Notes: generated from the sequence alone by a model not told the origin. Shown: positions 1 to 8,054, counted from the stretch's first letter. The stretch: DNA of 64,000 bases from Desulfitobacterium sp050251735 (GCA_050251735.1 JBFWMF010000009.1:62001-126000); one strand, 5' to 3'. Numbers and translations are program-made.

Positions 1-63
1 GGTGGTGTTGAACATGCAGGCGATGTCAAAAAGAGTTTCCCCAGGTTTGACCACATAATTCAT
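1..63 (-). CDS. LysM-domain protein, N-terminal fragment (cut by window edge)
   Basis: Only the first 21 codons are present. They begin MNYVVKPGETLFDIA, the start of a LysM peptidoglycan- or spore-binding repeat (YxVxxGDTLxxIA pattern). The ATG at 63 follows a GGGGTG ribosome site. The rest lies left of the window, so total length, other domains and location cannot be judged. It is probably an envelope or spore-surface protein, because that is where LysM repeats usually act. Confidence 0.72.
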   Translation of the reverse strand, partial: MNYVVKPGETLFDIACMFNTT

Positions 64-155
64 AGCTACACCCCTTTCCATAGATTTTCCGTATATCCTA
101 TGCCAAAGACTCCGGAATGCTATTAGAAATGGGGCGAACAGAAAGAGAAATTTGT

Positions 156-521
156 TTATCTCTCTTGGTCCTGAAGGGAATCGAGATGGCGATGTAAGCG
201 TTTTAGCACCCGCCGGAACTGAAAGGAGTGCAGGGCGGAAATATTGATAATCCTCGCCACGCAACCCATGACTCTCCCCCGAGTCTCTAAATTTATGGAA
301 TAGCTAACCTTAGTATAACCGTTTGGTAATCCCTCAAGATCCCACCAACTCTCTCCTACAACCACGCCTTGGTAATAGCGGATGTCGATACGATGAGGAG
401 AGGTTAAGGCTGTGGTCTCACAACGAAACCATCCCCCTGAAGCCCACACCTCAATCTTAGCGTGAAGATGGTCCTGTGTTTGTTCGAGGATGCGAACTCT
501 TTCAGATAGGGGCCTAGCCAT
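156..521 (-). pseudogene. SRPBCC-fold protein, C-terminal remnant
   Basis: The 121-residue frame reads like the middle and end of an SRPBCC/polyketide-cyclase-type lipid-binding protein. It has RVRILEQ, then WASGGWF, then RIDIRYYQG, then a WWDLEGLPNG turn and a C-terminal helix. Family members are usually about 150 residues with an N-terminal APxExVF strand and helix, which is missing. The ATG at 521 has no ribosome site and lies inside the neighbouring DUF454 frame. I read it as a gene whose 5' part was deleted. A weak hairpin (about 144-166) overlaps the 3' end. If translated it would be only a fragment; the alternative is a genuinely short domain protein. Confidence 0.5.
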
Positions 522-682
522 GGATTCGCCAAAAGTCTCTGGTGGTGTTTTTCAGAACTCCTCAGATAGCAGGCGCCCGCTAATAAGACAAAGGGAGTAG
601 TAGGAATCAGGGGTAAAAATATACCGATGACGCCAAGTACAACACTTATGGTCCCCACCCCTATCAATAGTATCTTCATCAT
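404..682 (-). pseudogene. DUF454 (YbaN-type) membrane protein, N-terminal remnant
   Basis: Residues 1-60 match the start of DUF454 inner-membrane proteins: a hydrophobic helix with GVIGIFLPLIPTTPF, a second helix with a CYLRSS step, then ANPWLGPYL. Family members continue for another 60 or so residues with a further membrane helix. Here similarity stops after YLKEF and the frame runs on as basic, non-membrane sequence antisense-like to nothing recognisable, because it has entered the SRPBCC remnant in another frame. The start has a GAGGG ribosome site. The function of DUF454 is unknown. Confidence 0.6.
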
Positions 683-691
683 ATTTTTCCC

Positions 692-1030
692 TCACTCCCA
701 CTCCTTCCAAATCACGGGTTGATAGCCCACCGTAGCTTTCTTACCATTACGAACGATAGGAGTAACATAGAGCCTGGGATGAGCCAAGAGTAGCTCTTCG
801 CGAATCTCAGCACTACGGATCTGATCAAGGTTTAAAGCTTTGTATTCTTTCGCCTGCTTATTGATCAGATCATTCAAGGGAACAGAGGCTTTGACGCTTT
901 GCAATTCACCTTTGCTTAAGGTTTTCTCATTAAGATCAATGAACTGAAACTTAACGTTTCGTTCCTTAAAATAGCGTTCTGCCTTTTTTGTATCGAAGCA
1001 CTTTTTAACACCAAAGATTTGTATATTCAA
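692..1030 (-). CDS. ArsC/Spx-family thioredoxin-fold protein
   Basis: This 112-residue protein has the ArsC/Spx/YffB thioredoxin-like fold. It opens with IQIFGVKKCFDTKKA, where the single CxxT motif replaces CxxC. A middle LNDLINKQAKEYKAL helix and a C-terminal TPIVRNGKK segment, containing the usual cis-Pro, follow. I place the start at the TTG at 1030, which sits 6 bases after a perfect AAGGAGG; the longer frame to 1084 has no ribosome site. Family members are arsenate reductases or Spx-type RNA polymerase adaptors. The single Cys and length fit a reductase-like or uncharacterised YffB-type protein better than Spx. Substrate unknown. Confidence 0.72.
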   Translation of the reverse strand: MNIQIFGVKKCFDTKKAERYFKERNVKFQFIDLNEKTLSKGELQSVKASVPLNDLINKQAKEYKALNLDQIRSAEIREELLLAHPRLYVTPIVRNGKKATVGYQPVIWKEWE

Positions 1031-1148
1031 AGGACTACCTCCTTGCTCAAGTCGAGATTGTTCTTTAATCTGATCTTTAAACATGCTCTTACTATTCTTG
1101 ACAATCCTTCTCTGCTGTACTTATTAAAAATATCATAGTTTATCAGTT

Positions 1149-1196
1149 AAAAAAAGGCCTTTCCTGACATGTTTCCATGGCTGAGGAAAGGCCTTT
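1149..1196 (-). terminator. Rho-independent terminator after the 1203-2147 gene
   Basis: Arms AGGAAAGGCCTTT form a 13-base stem, followed on the minus strand by a run of seven T. It sits 7 bases past the stop of the hypothetical gene. Confidence 0.85.
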
Positions 1197-1202
1197 CGGC
1201 TG

Positions 1203-2147
1203 CTATGCTCTTCTTAATTCATCCCCTTGGTGAATGATCTTCTGCATATTAGCTTGGAGACTGGATGAGAATATCATTTCCAACCAAGTAAAGTAATTTC
1301 TGATCACTACGTGGTCCTCTTGACAAAGCTCCATATAAGCGACTAGGGACATGTATTCAGTTTCATAAAGCAGTGAGGCGATAAATATCTCCGTAAAAAT
1401 TTCTTCCCATTCCCCTGAGCTTCTGAGACAATCATCAAATATTTCCTGATACATATTCAGAAATCCTGGAGGGATCACCTGAGGGTCCTCTGTCAGAGCA
1501 TGATGGAGAATGTGCGTCAAAGCATGGAGAACTGGGATCAAGGAACCCTCTCCGCCCCTACTAGGTTTAAAAATGCCCAGACAATGAAGCCGAGGTACCG
1601 TCATAAGGTTTCCTTCTTTTTCTTTTAACCCAAAGTCCAATAAAGGCACGAGTAGTGGATCTTCTGTGACGCTATGAAAGAATATCGGATACTCCTCTTT
1701 GATGAGTGCTAAAGCTAAGTCCAGCTCATGGATAGGCCCAACAATTTTTGACCAAGGAGCTTTTCGTGACCCGTAGCTTCCCCGGTCGGCAAGGGATAGA
1801 ATTTTTAGCAGCTCCAGCACTTCACTGCTAAAGTTTGCAAAGCGGATATCTTCGGGTAGGCTGCCTAAGACATAGCATATCCAAAAGGCTAAAGCATCTT
1901 CAGGAGGAATAATAGTATACAGACAACGGGCTTTATAATGCTTATACCGTATATCATCTGCAGCTTGGCGAAGATCCAAAACCAATTGTTGTAAGGAGTG
2001 TTTATCTGCTTTGGCTAACTGATCAATGACCTGTTGAAGAAGCTCCACTGCCTCATCAGGGTAACGCAGATTTTTAATTTTCTTCAGACAGGCCAAGGGT
2101 TGGTCAGCTTGTGCACCGCGGCTCAGCATTTTGCTTTGACGAAGCAT
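1203..2147 (-). CDS. Hypothetical protein, 314 residues
   Basis: I do not recognise the family. The protein is soluble and mostly helical by composition, with no signal peptide or membrane segment. A His-rich stretch HALTHILHHAL lies near residue 215 and an acidic/aromatic helix EIFIASLLYETEYM near residue 265. The spacing loosely recalls a metal-site helix pair, but no catalytic motif is clear. The start is put at the ATG at 2147, just after AGGGGTGATT; a GTG three codons upstream is the alternative. It is monocistronic, with a strong terminator behind it and the VanRS remnant upstream. Confidence 0.6.
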   Translation of the reverse strand: MLRQSKMLSRGAQADQPLACLKKIKNLRYPDEAVELLQQVIDQLAKADKHSLQQLVLDLRQAADDIRYKHYKARCLYTIIPPEDALAFWICYVLGSLPEDIRFANFSSEVLELLKILSLADRGSYGSRKAPWSKIVGPIHELDLALALIKEEYPIFFHSVTEDPLLVPLLDFGLKEKEGNLMTVPRLHCLGIFKPSRGGEGSLIPVLHALTHILHHALTEDPQVIPPGFLNMYQEIFDDCLRSSGEWEEIFTEIFIASLLYETEYMSLVAYMELCQEDHVVIRNYFTWLEMIFSSSLQANMQKIIHQGDELRRA

Positions 2148-2234
2148 TTTAATCACCCCTATTTCAGGTTTTCTGATTAAGGATTTCGCTGGGACAAGCT
2201 GATTCTCCTTGGTAAATATTGTCTATTATTGAGC

Positions 2235-2622
2235 CTATTCGGAAGATAATGAAGATTCCTTGCAGTTATCTTTGTACAAAAAGATTACCGCTTTGAAGAG
2301 ATCTCCATCTACTTCAATGGCAAAGCTTCCTTTTTGGATTTCGATTAAGCTTTGCACGATGGAGAGCCCCAATCCGCTACCTTGACTCGTTCTTGATTCA
2401 TCTCCGCGTTTAAAACGTTCCATCAACTCCGCGGCAGATATATTAAGTTCGTAGGCCGAAATGTTTTTGATCGTTAATCGTCTGTGCTTCGATAACCTTA
2501 AGGGCCTCAAGACCATTGAAGGCTTTATAGCTGGTATATCCTTTATGGGTTAAGTAGATTCTTATTGCTTCAACAATTTCTTTATCATCATCACATACGA
2601 GAATGAGAGCAATGATACCCAT
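2235..2622 (-). pseudogene. Collapsed VanR/VanS-like two-component system remnant
   Basis: From the ATG at 2622 the sequence encodes the start of an OmpR-family receiver: ILVCDDDKEIVEAI with the acidic pocket, then YLTHKGYTSYKAFNG. At about 2475-2485 this frame gives way, with a frame change, to the end of a VanS-type sensor kinase. That part reads TIKNISAYELN, then ELMERFKRGDESR, then the G2 box GSGLGLSIVQSL. The receiver core with the phospho-Asp, the DNA-binding domain, the kinase membrane segments and the H-box are all absent. An internal deletion of roughly 1.5-2 kb in an adjacent vanR-vanS-type pair explains this. The remnant cannot signal. Confidence 0.75.
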
Positions 2623-2648
2623 TAATTCTTATCATTCTTCGGGTATAA

Positions 2649-2669
2649 ATCTTAAGAATTTCTTAAGAT
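2649..2669. promoter_or_regulatory. Probable OmpR-family operator (TCTTAAG repeats)
   Basis: Two TCTTAAG heptamers occur at 2650 and 2661, exactly 11 bases apart. Together they also form a 21-base palindrome. Direct repeats at 11-base pitch are typical of VanR/PhoB-type response regulator sites. It lies 27 bases upstream of the receiver remnant start, where an autoregulatory site would be expected. Confidence 0.45.
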
Positions 2670-2723
2670 TACTGCAGATATATTGTGGTACAGCCCCTGC
2701 GGCGGAGAAGCCTTTTAGGCAAA

Positions 2724-2762
2724 ATATGCTACTGCGGGTCCCAAAGGCCCACAGTAGCATAT
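2724..2762 (-). terminator. Terminator-like hairpin after the amidohydrolase
   Basis: Arms ATATGCTACTG pair across 39 bases with a further GGG/CCC step. On the minus strand TTTT follows. It lies about 50 bases downstream of the amidohydrolase stop. Confidence 0.6.
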
Positions 2763-2789
2763 GCCATAACCAATCGTAGTATATATTAA

Positions 2790-2834
2790 TTCCCAAGCGT
2801 CTGGGAATATGCTAAATTCCCAAGCACTTGGGAA
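2790..2834. repeat. Two tandem 18-base palindromes
   Basis: TTCCCAAGCGTCTGGGAA at 2790-2807 and TTCCCAAGCACTTGGGAA at 2817-2834 are nearly identical palindromes 9 bases apart. The second overlaps the last codons of the amidohydrolase frame. They may be a regulator site or a small REP-like element. Confidence 0.6.
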
Positions 2835-3996
2835 ATTGCATTTGGAGACAGCTTAAGGGGGTCCCCACTTCTAGTTTGCCATACTCCGGTAGCCTACAGA
2901 TTCGAGCATTTTCTTGCGTAGCCAAGCAATAGATAGCGTTCTTAGGAATTTCAGCATCCCCCATCCAGCTCATTTCATCGAGGAAGGAATCCCCATGGGG
3001 AACAGCATAGGCACCTGCATCCGTGCCGATTCCTAACCGTACACCCATATCATAGGCTTCTTTAATTCGTTTAAGGTGGTTATTGAGTATTCGGTTTAAG
3101 GTATGCATTTTATGTGGGGAATATCTGTCTGAGGGATATTTTAAAAGATTACCGATAGGGGCAAGCGTAGGTACCCAAGCCATCCCACGTTCTTTCAGAT
3201 GGTTTAAGTGTTCGGAAGTCATATAATACCCATGCTCTATGGAATCGACTCCGGCTGCAATTGCTCTGGAGATTCCCTCTTCCCCGCTGGCATGAGCCAT
3301 AACTAAGATTCCTCTTTCATGAGCGGAATCCACTAAATTCCTGAGCTCCCCGACGCTCCATTGCACCGGTCCCACTTGTCCATATTCGTTAAAGGAAATG
3401 ATTCCTGTCACTACCACTTTGAGCTGATCTGCACCCTGTCGGAAGAACTCCTCTTTAAGCTGTTGCCAATCCTGCACATTTTGAAAGCCACGACCGAGAA
3501 AGCGTCCATACATGCCTTGCCTATTCACCGCTTCACGTACCGAGATCACTTTAGGCCCTATCCACTCCTGACTTTCGAGGCTTTGCTTGGCTGCCCAAGC
3601 AAAGCCTGGCAAATCTCCACCATCGCGGATGGCAACGATACCTAACTCCAAATAGTGTCGCAAAGCATCCTGGATACTCATTTCGATCTGCGCAGGGTCC
3701 TGCCAGTTACTAAGGCATTGGAAAAAATCGATACTGTCTAAAGCTAAATGAACATGAACATCGATAAATCCCGGCATAAGGATATAGGAGTGCCAAGGGA
3801 GATCTGGAGAAGAAGCCTCTAAGCACTCCATGGAGGCGGTAAGGGGGCCAAGAGAGCTGACCTTGCCCTCCTCCCATTGCAAGCGAATCGGTCCATCAAC
3901 TCTGCCTAATTCGGGTGTCCAATATCCAGCCACTACCGCCGATCCCTGATTGGGTATTGCCAATATCCTTTTTTCTGCACTGCAGGAAATAAACAT
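2812..3996 (-). CDS. Metal-dependent amidohydrolase (imidazolonepropionase-like), C-terminus probably frameshifted
   Basis: This 394-residue protein of the amidohydrolase superfamily has metal ligands in GFIDVHVH (His81, His83), a Lys-bearing strand DQLKVVVTG, MAHASGE, DSIEHGYYM and the catalytic LGIGTDAGA. Substrates of this group include Xaa-Pro dipeptides and related amides; the actual one is unknown. The end is abnormal: after GKLEVG the usual KxADLVVVDGDPL strand is missing. The next frame at 2857-2868 reads GDPLKLSPNAISQVLGN, which resembles the true tail. A small deletion with frameshift near 2865 is likely. The active site is complete, but the closing beta-sandwich strand is damaged. 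AAGGAG precedes the ATG. It follows the thioesterase gene by 12 bases. Confidence 0.8.
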   Translation of the reverse strand: MFISCSAEKRILAIPNQGSAVVAGYWTPELGRVDGPIRLQWEEGKVSSLGPLTASMECLEASSPDLPWHSYILMPGFIDVHVHLALDSIDFFQCLSNWQDPAQIEMSIQDALRHYLELGIVAIRDGGDLPGFAWAAKQSLESQEWIGPKVISVREAVNRQGMYGRFLGRGFQNVQDWQQLKEEFFRQGADQLKVVVTGIISFNEYGQVGPVQWSVGELRNLVDSAHERGILVMAHASGEEGISRAIAAGVDSIEHGYYMTSEHLNHLKERGMAWVPTLAPIGNLLKYPSDRYSPHKMHTLNRILNNHLKRIKEAYDMGVRLGIGTDAGAYAVPHGDSFLDEMSWMGDAEIPKNAIYCLATQENARICRLPEYGKLEVGTPLSCLQMQFPKCLGI

Positions 3997-4008
3997 TTCT
4001 GCTCCTTT

Positions 4009-4416
4009 TTACTCTGTATCCTGGCGACGAGTAATAAGAGAAAAAGTCGAGGAACCAATCGCCACTAGGTTATTGTTTTCATCGAAAACATCGATGGTCC
4101 CTATAAAAAGTCGTTTACCTTCTTTAACGAGATGGGCAAAGGCATAAATGTCTGAATCCACAACAGGCAAAAGATAATTCACCTTTAGCTCGACAGTTAC
4201 CGCATACTGATCCGGTCCGATAGCTTCATTAACTGCCACTGCCATGGCAGTATCGATGGCTGTAGCGATAATCCCACCATGTAGGCTCCCATGAACTTGT
4301 TTAAGATTATCTGAATTGGTAACCTTGACTCCTCGTTTACCTTGCTGATTCGAAATTATATCGATCCCTAGATACTTCCATACTTTACTGGAACCTAGCA
4401 CCCCTAGACTAGCCAT
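4009..4416 (-). CDS. Hotdog-fold thioesterase, PaaI/YdiI family
   Basis: This 135-residue protein has the hotdog signature: LKQVHGSLHGGIIATAID, whose HGG turn and Asp at the end of the long helix are the acyl-CoA thioesterase active region, then VTVELKVNYLLPV and a final FDENNNLVAIGSSTF strand. Such enzymes hydrolyse acyl- or aroyl-CoA thioesters in the cytoplasm. The start is the ATG at 4416 after GGAGG; an upstream in-frame ATG at 4464 would overlap pepF and has no ribosome site. It lies 14 bases after the pepF stop and 12 before the amidohydrolase, so the three are probably cotranscribed. Confidence 0.8.
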   Translation of the reverse strand: MASLGVLGSSKVWKYLGIDIISNQQGKRGVKVTNSDNLKQVHGSLHGGIIATAIDTAMAVAVNEAIGPDQYAVTVELKVNYLLPVVDSDIYAFAHLVKEGKRLFIGTIDVFDENNNLVAIGSSTFSLITRRQDTE

Positions 4417-4430
4417 GTTTTCCTCCAAGA

Positions 4431-6125
4431 CTAAAACTTTGTATCTTCCACTTGATTGAGCCAAGCTTCAATGGTTCCGATGACCGATTTAATACACCCA
4501 TCTTGGAAGGGTGAGATTAAATGACCCAGCTTCACCAAATCCAGAAATGACAGGCTTCCGCCAACCTTGCACAAGCCTAAGTAATCCTGCCAAGCCCCCT
4601 TAGCGTCTTCTCTAGATTTCTTCCAAAATTGAAAGGCGCAAATCTGCGCAAGGGTGTAGTCAATGTAATAGAAGGGGTTACCGAAGATATGTCCCTGTTG
4701 GTGCCAATACCCTCCGCGCTCCAAATAGTCATTTTCTTCATAATCTCGATGGGGTAGGTATTTCTTTTCTATAGCGCGCCAAGCCGATTTCCTTTGTTGC
4801 GCGGTGGCTTCGGGATTTTCATAGATAAAATGTTGAAATTCGTCCACTGTTACTCCATAGGGAATAAAGAGTAGCGCCTCACTTAAATGGTTAAAACGAT
4901 ATTTAGCGGCTTCATCTTCAAAAAATAGCTCCATCCAAGGCCAAGCAAAAAACTCCATACTCATGGAATGAATTTCACAGGATTCGTAAGTCGGCCATTG
5001 GTATTCCGGCAGAGTATGATGGCGGCTCGAATACACTTGAAAGGCATGACCCGCTTCGTGGGTCAAGACATCCACATCACCGGAGGTTCCATTGAAATTC
5101 GAAAAGATAAAGGGTGCTTGATGTTTGCTGATATAGGTACAATAACCACCGCCAGCCTTCCCTTTTTTGGTGACCAGATCCATAAGCTCGTGATTGACCA
5201 TATAGGTAAAGAATTCCTCCGTTTCCGGAGATAATTCCTCGTACATCTTCTTGCCCTGTTCAATAATCCAAGCCGGTTCGCCATGGGGGTTCGGATTCCC
5301 TGAATTAAAGCTTATCTTTTCATCATAGTAATATAAATCCTGTAAACCCAGACGCAGTCTTTGACGCTCTCGCAAACGGGTCGCTACAGGAACAATATCT
5401 TCTTGAACCTGCTTGCGGAACTTAGCCACCATTTCCGCATTATAATCGGTGCGCAGCATCCGCGCATAACCCAACCCCACATAATTGGGGTAGCCCAGCT
5501 TCTGGGCAATCCGTGTCCGGACCTTGACTAATTGATCAAAAATAGAATCCAAGATTTCTTCATGTTCTGCAAAAAAAGCATATCTTGCTGAAGCGGCTTT
5601 TTTACGAAGCTCCCGGTCCGTGGATTGCAAAAATGGGCCCAAGCCTGATAGATTGCGTTCTTCCCCTTCAAAAAGGATCTTAGCCGAGGCAATGAGCTTA
5701 GTATATTCAGTGGACAGTTTATTCTCAATCTGCAAATCCTCGATAATCTCCGGTTTAAAGGTCTTTAAGGAGAGTTCGGCCATGCAAAACAGCTGCTGCC
5801 CCCATTTTTTCTCTAATTCCGTGCGGAATGGAGAATCCAGCAAAACCTGATAAAATTCCGAAATCAGTCCCTGGTAGAGAGGTGAATTCTCGTCAAAAAA
5901 CTCCTGTTCCCGCTCATAATAAGCATCATTCGTATCGATAGTCTGACGTATTGAAGCAATTTGCATCATGGAGTCAAACTCTCCACGCAAGCTATTCAGC
6001 TTCACAAGGATGTCATCCTGCACTTGAAAATGATCCGCTTCTTTAAATTGCTTCAGAAGATTCCGGAATTCTCCTTGGTAATTCTCCATATCAGGACGTG
6101 CATAAGGAAAATCTTGAAATTTCAT
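4431..6125 (-). CDS. pepF: Oligoendopeptidase F-type metallopeptidase (M3 family)
   Basis: This 564-residue cytoplasmic zinc peptidase belongs to the PepF/M3 group. The zinc motif HEAGH lies near residues 355-359 in VLTHEAGHAFQVYSS, with the third ligand in YESCEIHSMSMEF. The C-terminal YIDYTLAQICAFQFW helix is typical of the family. It cleaves oligopeptides of roughly 6-20 residues, probably for peptide recycling or nutrient use. The ATG follows GGTGGGGG. It is first in a likely operon with the thioesterase and amidohydrolase. No signal peptide is present. Confidence 0.92.
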   Translation of the reverse strand: MKFQDFPYARPDMENYQGEFRNLLKQFKEADHFQVQDDILVKLNSLRGEFDSMMQIASIRQTIDTNDAYYEREQEFFDENSPLYQGLISEFYQVLLDSPFRTELEKKWGQQLFCMAELSLKTFKPEIIEDLQIENKLSTEYTKLIASAKILFEGEERNLSGLGPFLQSTDRELRKKAASARYAFFAEHEEILDSIFDQLVKVRTRIAQKLGYPNYVGLGYARMLRTDYNAEMVAKFRKQVQEDIVPVATRLRERQRLRLGLQDLYYYDEKISFNSGNPNPHGEPAWIIEQGKKMYEELSPETEEFFTYMVNHELMDLVTKKGKAGGGYCTYISKHQAPFIFSNFNGTSGDVDVLTHEAGHAFQVYSSRHHTLPEYQWPTYESCEIHSMSMEFFAWPWMELFFEDEAAKYRFNHLSEALLFIPYGVTVDEFQHFIYENPEATAQQRKSAWRAIEKKYLPHRDYEENDYLERGGYWHQQGHIFGNPFYYIDYTLAQICAFQFWKKSREDAKGAWQDYLGLCKVGGSLSFLDLVKLGHLISPFQDGCIKSVIGTIEAWLNQVEDTKF

Positions 6126-6182
6126 CTCTCTACCCCCACCTAAAGCTCACTGGCATACATCTAAAACAGGTCTAAGTCTTTA

Positions 6183-6812
6183 TTAATTTGTTAGACCCAA
6201 AGCATTCTTTGCCAACTGATCAACATAATCGTTGAATTCATTGCCACTATGGGCTTTTACTTTTTCAAAGCTATAGATCCCTCGATATTGGTTCATCATC
6301 TTGGCATAAGCTTGGGTAAATTCGTTTTTTGCTTTCCATTCTCCCGTGGCCCAATGAGCGATCCCAGCGTAATCATGAAGAATGCGGATTGTAACACCAA
6401 GCTGTGATGCTTTTTTTACCGCATAGAGAGCTGCGGCAATCTCTCCGGCCACGTTACGCATGGTTGCTGCCGAAGGATTCTTACCCACATCGCTGGCTTC
6501 ATAATGAACCTTACCCTCTTTGACAAAAGCATAGGCCCAGGCATACTGGCCATTCACAAAACTTCCATCCGTATAGACATCATAATCCGCTGAAAAAGAT
6601 TTACTCTCCGATTTTAACTCATGACTTCCTATTGGACTCTGGAACAGTGATTCCCCATCATACCATGCTTGAGCCTCTTCTCGAGTGGGAAAGGATTTAT
6701 AAACTGCTCCCGAATAGCCATGGATGGCCTTTTTGCACGTTTCCCAGGAGGTAAATACCCCCTTTTCCCGACCGTCACGGACGGCGTAAAACTTCGTTTT
6801 TTGATTCCCCAT
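6183..6812 (-). CDS. rnhA: Ribonuclease HI with N-terminal RNA/DNA hybrid-binding domain
   Basis: This 209-residue enzyme removes RNA from RNA/DNA hybrids. Residues 5-50 form the caulimovirus-type hybrid-binding domain: KFYAVRDGREKGVFTSWETC, then GAVYKSFPTREEA. The catalytic RNase H1 domain follows, with Asp in DVYTDGSF, Glu in RNVAGEIAAAL, Asp in ILHDYAGIA and the final acid in YVDQLAKNA; KAHSGNEFND carries the flexible His. All catalytic acids are present. It is monocistronic with a GAGGAA ribosome site. Confidence 0.92.
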   Translation of the reverse strand: MGNQKTKFYAVRDGREKGVFTSWETCKKAIHGYSGAVYKSFPTREEAQAWYDGESLFQSPIGSHELKSESKSFSADYDVYTDGSFVNGQYAWAYAFVKEGKVHYEASDVGKNPSAATMRNVAGEIAAALYAVKKASQLGVTIRILHDYAGIAHWATGEWKAKNEFTQAYAKMMNQYRGIYSFEKVKAHSGNEFNDYVDQLAKNALGLTN

Positions 6813-6882
6813 GAAAAATATTCCTCATCTGTTTACTTTTTCTTCAATGGTAACACAGGGGTGGACTACGCCGCAATACATC

Positions 6883-7083
6883 TTAATTAGCGGCTTCCTC
6901 AGGTAAGCTGTCGCTTATCTTAGTGGCAATGTTCATAGCCAAGCAGAGGGTATCTTCATTTTTGGACAACTGCTCAATGACTTCAAATCCGACTTCTGAG
7001 GGTGCCCCTTGCTCATAGTAAAAGCTCAGAATCAGGCTATCCTGATTCTGTTGGTTTTCCGATCGCACTTGGTTTTTTTCCAC
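6883..7083 (-). CDS. Small acidic hypothetical protein, 66 residues
   Basis: It starts at a GTG at 7083 placed 9 bases after GGGAGG. The N-terminus is Gln/Asn-rich and the rest is a predicted strand-helix pattern, with LILSFYYEQGAPSEVGFEV and LAMNIATKIS. No motif is recognised. The good ribosome site and separate position between rnhA and the M50 protease gene support it as a real gene. Confidence 0.6.
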   Translation of the reverse strand: MEKNQVRSENQQNQDSLILSFYYEQGAPSEVGFEVIEQLSKNEDTLCLAMNIATKISDSLPEEAAN

Positions 7084-7154
7084 AATAATTCCTCCCTATC
7101 CTTATTTGCTTTAGTTTATCCTTAGGGAGTTGTTTTCACTCGTTTCAGCATAAG

Positions 7155-8054
7155 CTAAGCTAGCAGCTCCAAGGTATAGCTTAGTCCTATACCAAGGGAA
7201 CCCACTAAGCCAAAATAGAGAATGGCAAACTGAACCCGCTCCTTCAAGGGCACCTCATAATAGACCGATAGTTCATGGCGCTTCTTCCAGAGATTATAGA
7301 CCTGAAAGAAGCCTAAGAACACAACGATTAAGAGGATAGGGTTAAAGGACCGAATCATTAGATAGATTAATACTGGGAGACCGACGAGCCAAAGATAGGG
7401 AGAAACGGCACCCACAATTCGGCCTCCATCCAAGGGATGGACGGGAAGAAGGTTAAATATATTGAGAAGAAACCCGACATAAGCGAGAACTAAAGCCAGT
7501 TCATACCCTGTTAACCAATAGAAGAACAAACAGAGCACCGCCGCGAGACTGCCGAAGAGGGGGCCTCCATAGCCAACCTGAGCTTCCATAACTGCATCTC
7601 TGGGGGTCTCCTTCATCCCTATGAGAGCACCCACAAAGGGAATAAAAACGGGGCCTGATACTGCTAACCCCACCCGTTTGGCTGTGAGATAATGTCCCAT
7701 TTCATGCACAAAAAGCAATGCGACAAATCCTAATGCAAATTTTGCACCATAAAATACCGCATATATCCAGACCGTAGCGAACATCGATACTGCGGTTGTG
7801 GCAAATTTGCTTAGCTTAAGAAAGACAAAGAGAAACTTCAGCTTCGACAAAAGCAATACGATCAGAAACTTCCCCTTCATCAAAATGGCTACGAGAAAGG
7901 CAACTACTGCCATTAAACCCTTCTTACGTTCTTTCTGGGGAGCCATGCTTTGATCAGCCAGAAATCCCTCATCTTTTCCCTCTGGAGATGCTACTATCTT
8001 AACTTCATTCAATTCTTCTCGCCGATAAGGATCACCTTGACCCAGCCAATTCAC
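7155..8054 (-). CDS. Site-2-type membrane zinc protease (M50 family)
   Basis: This 299-residue polytopic membrane protein has the intramembrane protease motifs: HEMGH near residue 115 in FVHEMGHYLTAKRVGL and the third zinc ligand in LLPVHPLDGGRI. About six hydrophobic segments follow a charged N-terminal tail of some 45 residues. No PDZ domain is seen, so it belongs to the short, PDZ-less branch related to SpoIVFB/YwhC rather than RseP. Members cleave transmembrane proteins or pro-proteins. The substrate is unknown. The GTG start has only a weak AGGT site. Confidence 0.87.
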   Translation of the reverse strand: MNWLGQGDPYRREELNEVKIVASPEGKDEGFLADQSMAPQKERKKGLMAVVAFLVAILMKGKFLIVLLLSKLKFLFVFLKLSKFATTAVSMFATVWIYAVFYGAKFALGFVALLFVHEMGHYLTAKRVGLAVSGPVFIPFVGALIGMKETPRDAVMEAQVGYGGPLFGSLAAVLCLFFYWLTGYELALVLAYVGFLLNIFNLLPVHPLDGGRIVGAVSPYLWLVGLPVLIYLMIRSFNPILLIVVFLGFFQVYNLWKKRHELSVYYEVPLKERVQFAILYFGLVGSLGIGLSYTLELLA

